Virus record (IMG/VR): IMGVR_UViG_3300049460_000379
Coordinates: 1-40,764 of that record
Reading direction: 5' to 3' (one strand)
DNA length: 40,764 nt
Origin: a virus
The first letter of the stretch is position 1. The number at the start of each line of letters is the position of its first letter. Position numbers and translations under genes: made by a program. Below the pieces are notes generated by a model. The model saw only the letters and a list, made by a program, of their open reading frames with translations. It was not told the origin of the DNA and did no database searches. Positions 39,767 through 40,764 of the stretch are shown in pieces.

Positions 39767-40764
39767 AACACGGCCGCATAAGGAACCAGGCACCGGCTGA
39801 CACGCCGATCGCCATGGTGCTGGAGAGATACCTAGCCCGCCATGGACGCAGCATCCCGAGCAGGGACACGGCGAAGCGCGCAGTGGCGATCTGGGGAGAG
39901 TTCTGGGGTGACCGAATGGTGACGGACTTGACCGTCGACGCGCAGGAAGAATTCCTCGCGTGGCTTCGGGCGAAGGACTACTCCGAAGGGTATGTGCGTC
40001 GGGTGTTAGGCGTCGGCCAAGCTGCGCTCAACCGCGCGTGGAAGCGCCAGGAGGTCACCGATGTTCCATGGGTAGAGTTGCCGCCCATCGGCGAGCCCTA
40101 CCCGCATACCGCCAGCCGCGAGCAGCTTGTGGCGTTCCTCAGCGCGATCCCGGCTAACTCGCACCTGTGGGTCTACTGCCTTATCCGGATGGCGACCGGT
40201 TGCCGTGGTGATGCCGCGCTGGATCTTCAACCTTTCCAGATAGATTGGGCAGCTAACCTCATCCGGCTCAACCCAGAAGGCCGTCAGCAGACGAAGAAGT
40301 ACCGCCCTGTCGTACCCCTGACCGCGCGCCTGCGTCTCGAACTGGAGTCGATTGACGCGGCCTACTACGTGAATTGGCATGGCCGGCGCATTGCCTCGAT
40401 CAAGAAGGCATGGGCGAAGGTCAGGATATCGGCCAAGCTGCCGGCATGGTTCGCGCCCAAGGTGCTCAGGCACACGGTGGCCACGGAGCTACGCCGTCGA
40501 GGTGTTCCGCATTGGGAGGTGTCTGGTCAGATCGGGCACAAGAAGGCCGGGACCAGTGAGATCTACGCGAAGTTCGACCCCGATTACCTGGGGGCTGCGC
40601 GTACTGCACTTGACGCATGGCTTGATGATCTTGCCCGGAGTGTCCCGCGCTTACAGGGTCAGTCCGGGGTCAGTCACATGCGAAAAGTGGTGGGCGGTAC
40701 AAGGATCGAACTTGTGACCCCTACCATGTCAAGGTATGGGAAGAAGGGCAAAATCAATGACTAA
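39607..40764 (+). CDS. int: Tyrosine-family integrase
   Basis: 385 aa. SAM-like arm and core-binding part up to residue 170. The catalytic half shows Arg in RMATGCRGDAALDL, the H-x-x-R box as K-V-L-R-HT (Lys in place of the first His), GHKKAG with the second His, and the Tyr in SEIYAKF. The C-terminus continues through the tRNA-derived attP, encoding GTRIELVTPTM, and stops at TAA at the window end, so part of the coding sequence is imposed by the att site. TAG-free, so it can be made before any amber-reading tRNA. Confidence 0.93.
   Translation: MPSFKLGPYSIERRKGTANWQRAWLDDRGVKQRASLGTPDFEEAKGRLAEWFVEHGRIRNQAPADTPIAMVLERYLARHGRSIPSRDTAKRAVAIWGEFWGDRMVTDLTVDAQEEFLAWLRAKDYSEGYVRRVLGVGQAALNRAWKRQEVTDVPWVELPPIGEPYPHTASREQLVAFLSAIPANSHLWVYCLIRMATGCRGDAALDLQPFQIDWAANLIRLNPEGRQQTKKYRPVVPLTARLRLELESIDAAYYVNWHGRRIASIKKAWAKVRISAKLPAWFAPKVLRHTVATELRRRGVPHWEVSGQIGHKKAGTSEIYAKFDPDYLGAARTALDAWLDDLARSVPRLQGQSGVSHMRKVVGGTRIELVTPTMSRYGKKGKIND
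40688..40737. other. attP: 3' half of a tRNA-Val (GAC) gene
   Basis: On the minus strand the region reads as anticodon arm with GAC (40728-40730), variable loop, T arm ACAAG-TTCGATC-CTTGT, acceptor ACCGCCC, A73 and CCA. The expected 5' half does not follow to the right, so this is a phage attP and not a host-joined att. The host target is then probably a valine tRNA gene. Confidence 0.8.

Noticed and set aside
1-40764. TGA recoding (code 4-like)
   Set aside because: TGA is the regular stop in both early and late genes, often in ATGA overlaps, and no UCA tRNA is seen.

Overview
The window looks like a complete or nearly complete genome (about 41 kb, GC-rich) of a temperate, P22-like short-tailed phage of a Gram-negative, probably proteobacterial, host. 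The grounds are a tyrosine integrase next to a tRNA-derived attP, a CI/Cro-type switch, an i-spanin/o-spanin pair, a signal-anchor GH24 endolysin, and a P22-style morphogenesis set (terminase, portal, scaffold, HK97-fold capsid, gp4/gp10-like connectors, three ejection-type proteins, a tailspike with an S74 chaperone). The attP is not joined to a tRNA 5' half, so the sequence probably comes from the free, circular phage form.

The most striking property is genetic-code change. Read with the standard code, most structural and lysis genes on the minus strand are chopped up by TAG. Read with TAG as sense they become intact: 33 in-frame TAG codons in 18 genes, all ending at TGA or TAA, usually in ATGA or TAATG overlaps with the next gene. 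The genome carries its own amber-reading tRNA (anticodon CUA) at 18287-18380. It has a long-variable-arm, serine-type body, but an A1xC72 mismatch and G73, features known to make amber suppressors a substrate for glutaminyl-tRNA synthetase. Several TAGs fall where the protein families usually have Gln, so TAG is most likely read as Gln (code 15-like); Ser remains possible.

Layout: 31.0-31.3 kb is the divergent immunity region (leaderless cro leftward, repressor rightward). From there a leftward early operon (31.0-21.4 kb, minus strand) encodes a CII-position regulator, an O-like replication protein with iteron-like repeats, a DnaB helicase, a RuvC-like resolvase, nucleases and small proteins, almost all free of TAG. 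It runs into the lysis cassette (21.3-18.4 kb), the CUA and Asn tRNAs, a regulatory gap with paired palindromes (17.7-18.0 kb), and the packaging, head and tail operon (17.7 kb to 1), where nearly every long gene is TAG-recoded. Rightward from 31.3 kb (plus strand) lie the repressor, a lipoprotein, then a second operator-promoter copy and a run of small genes with Erf and SSB recombination proteins, ending in an excisionase-like protein and the integrase. This strand has no internal TAG and uses TAG at least once as a real stop.

Working model (inference): early and lysogeny genes are written in the standard code and work at once in the host; virion, packaging and lysis genes need the phage tRNA, so the code change acts as a late-gene gate. 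Identity calls come from reading motifs by eye; no database search was run.
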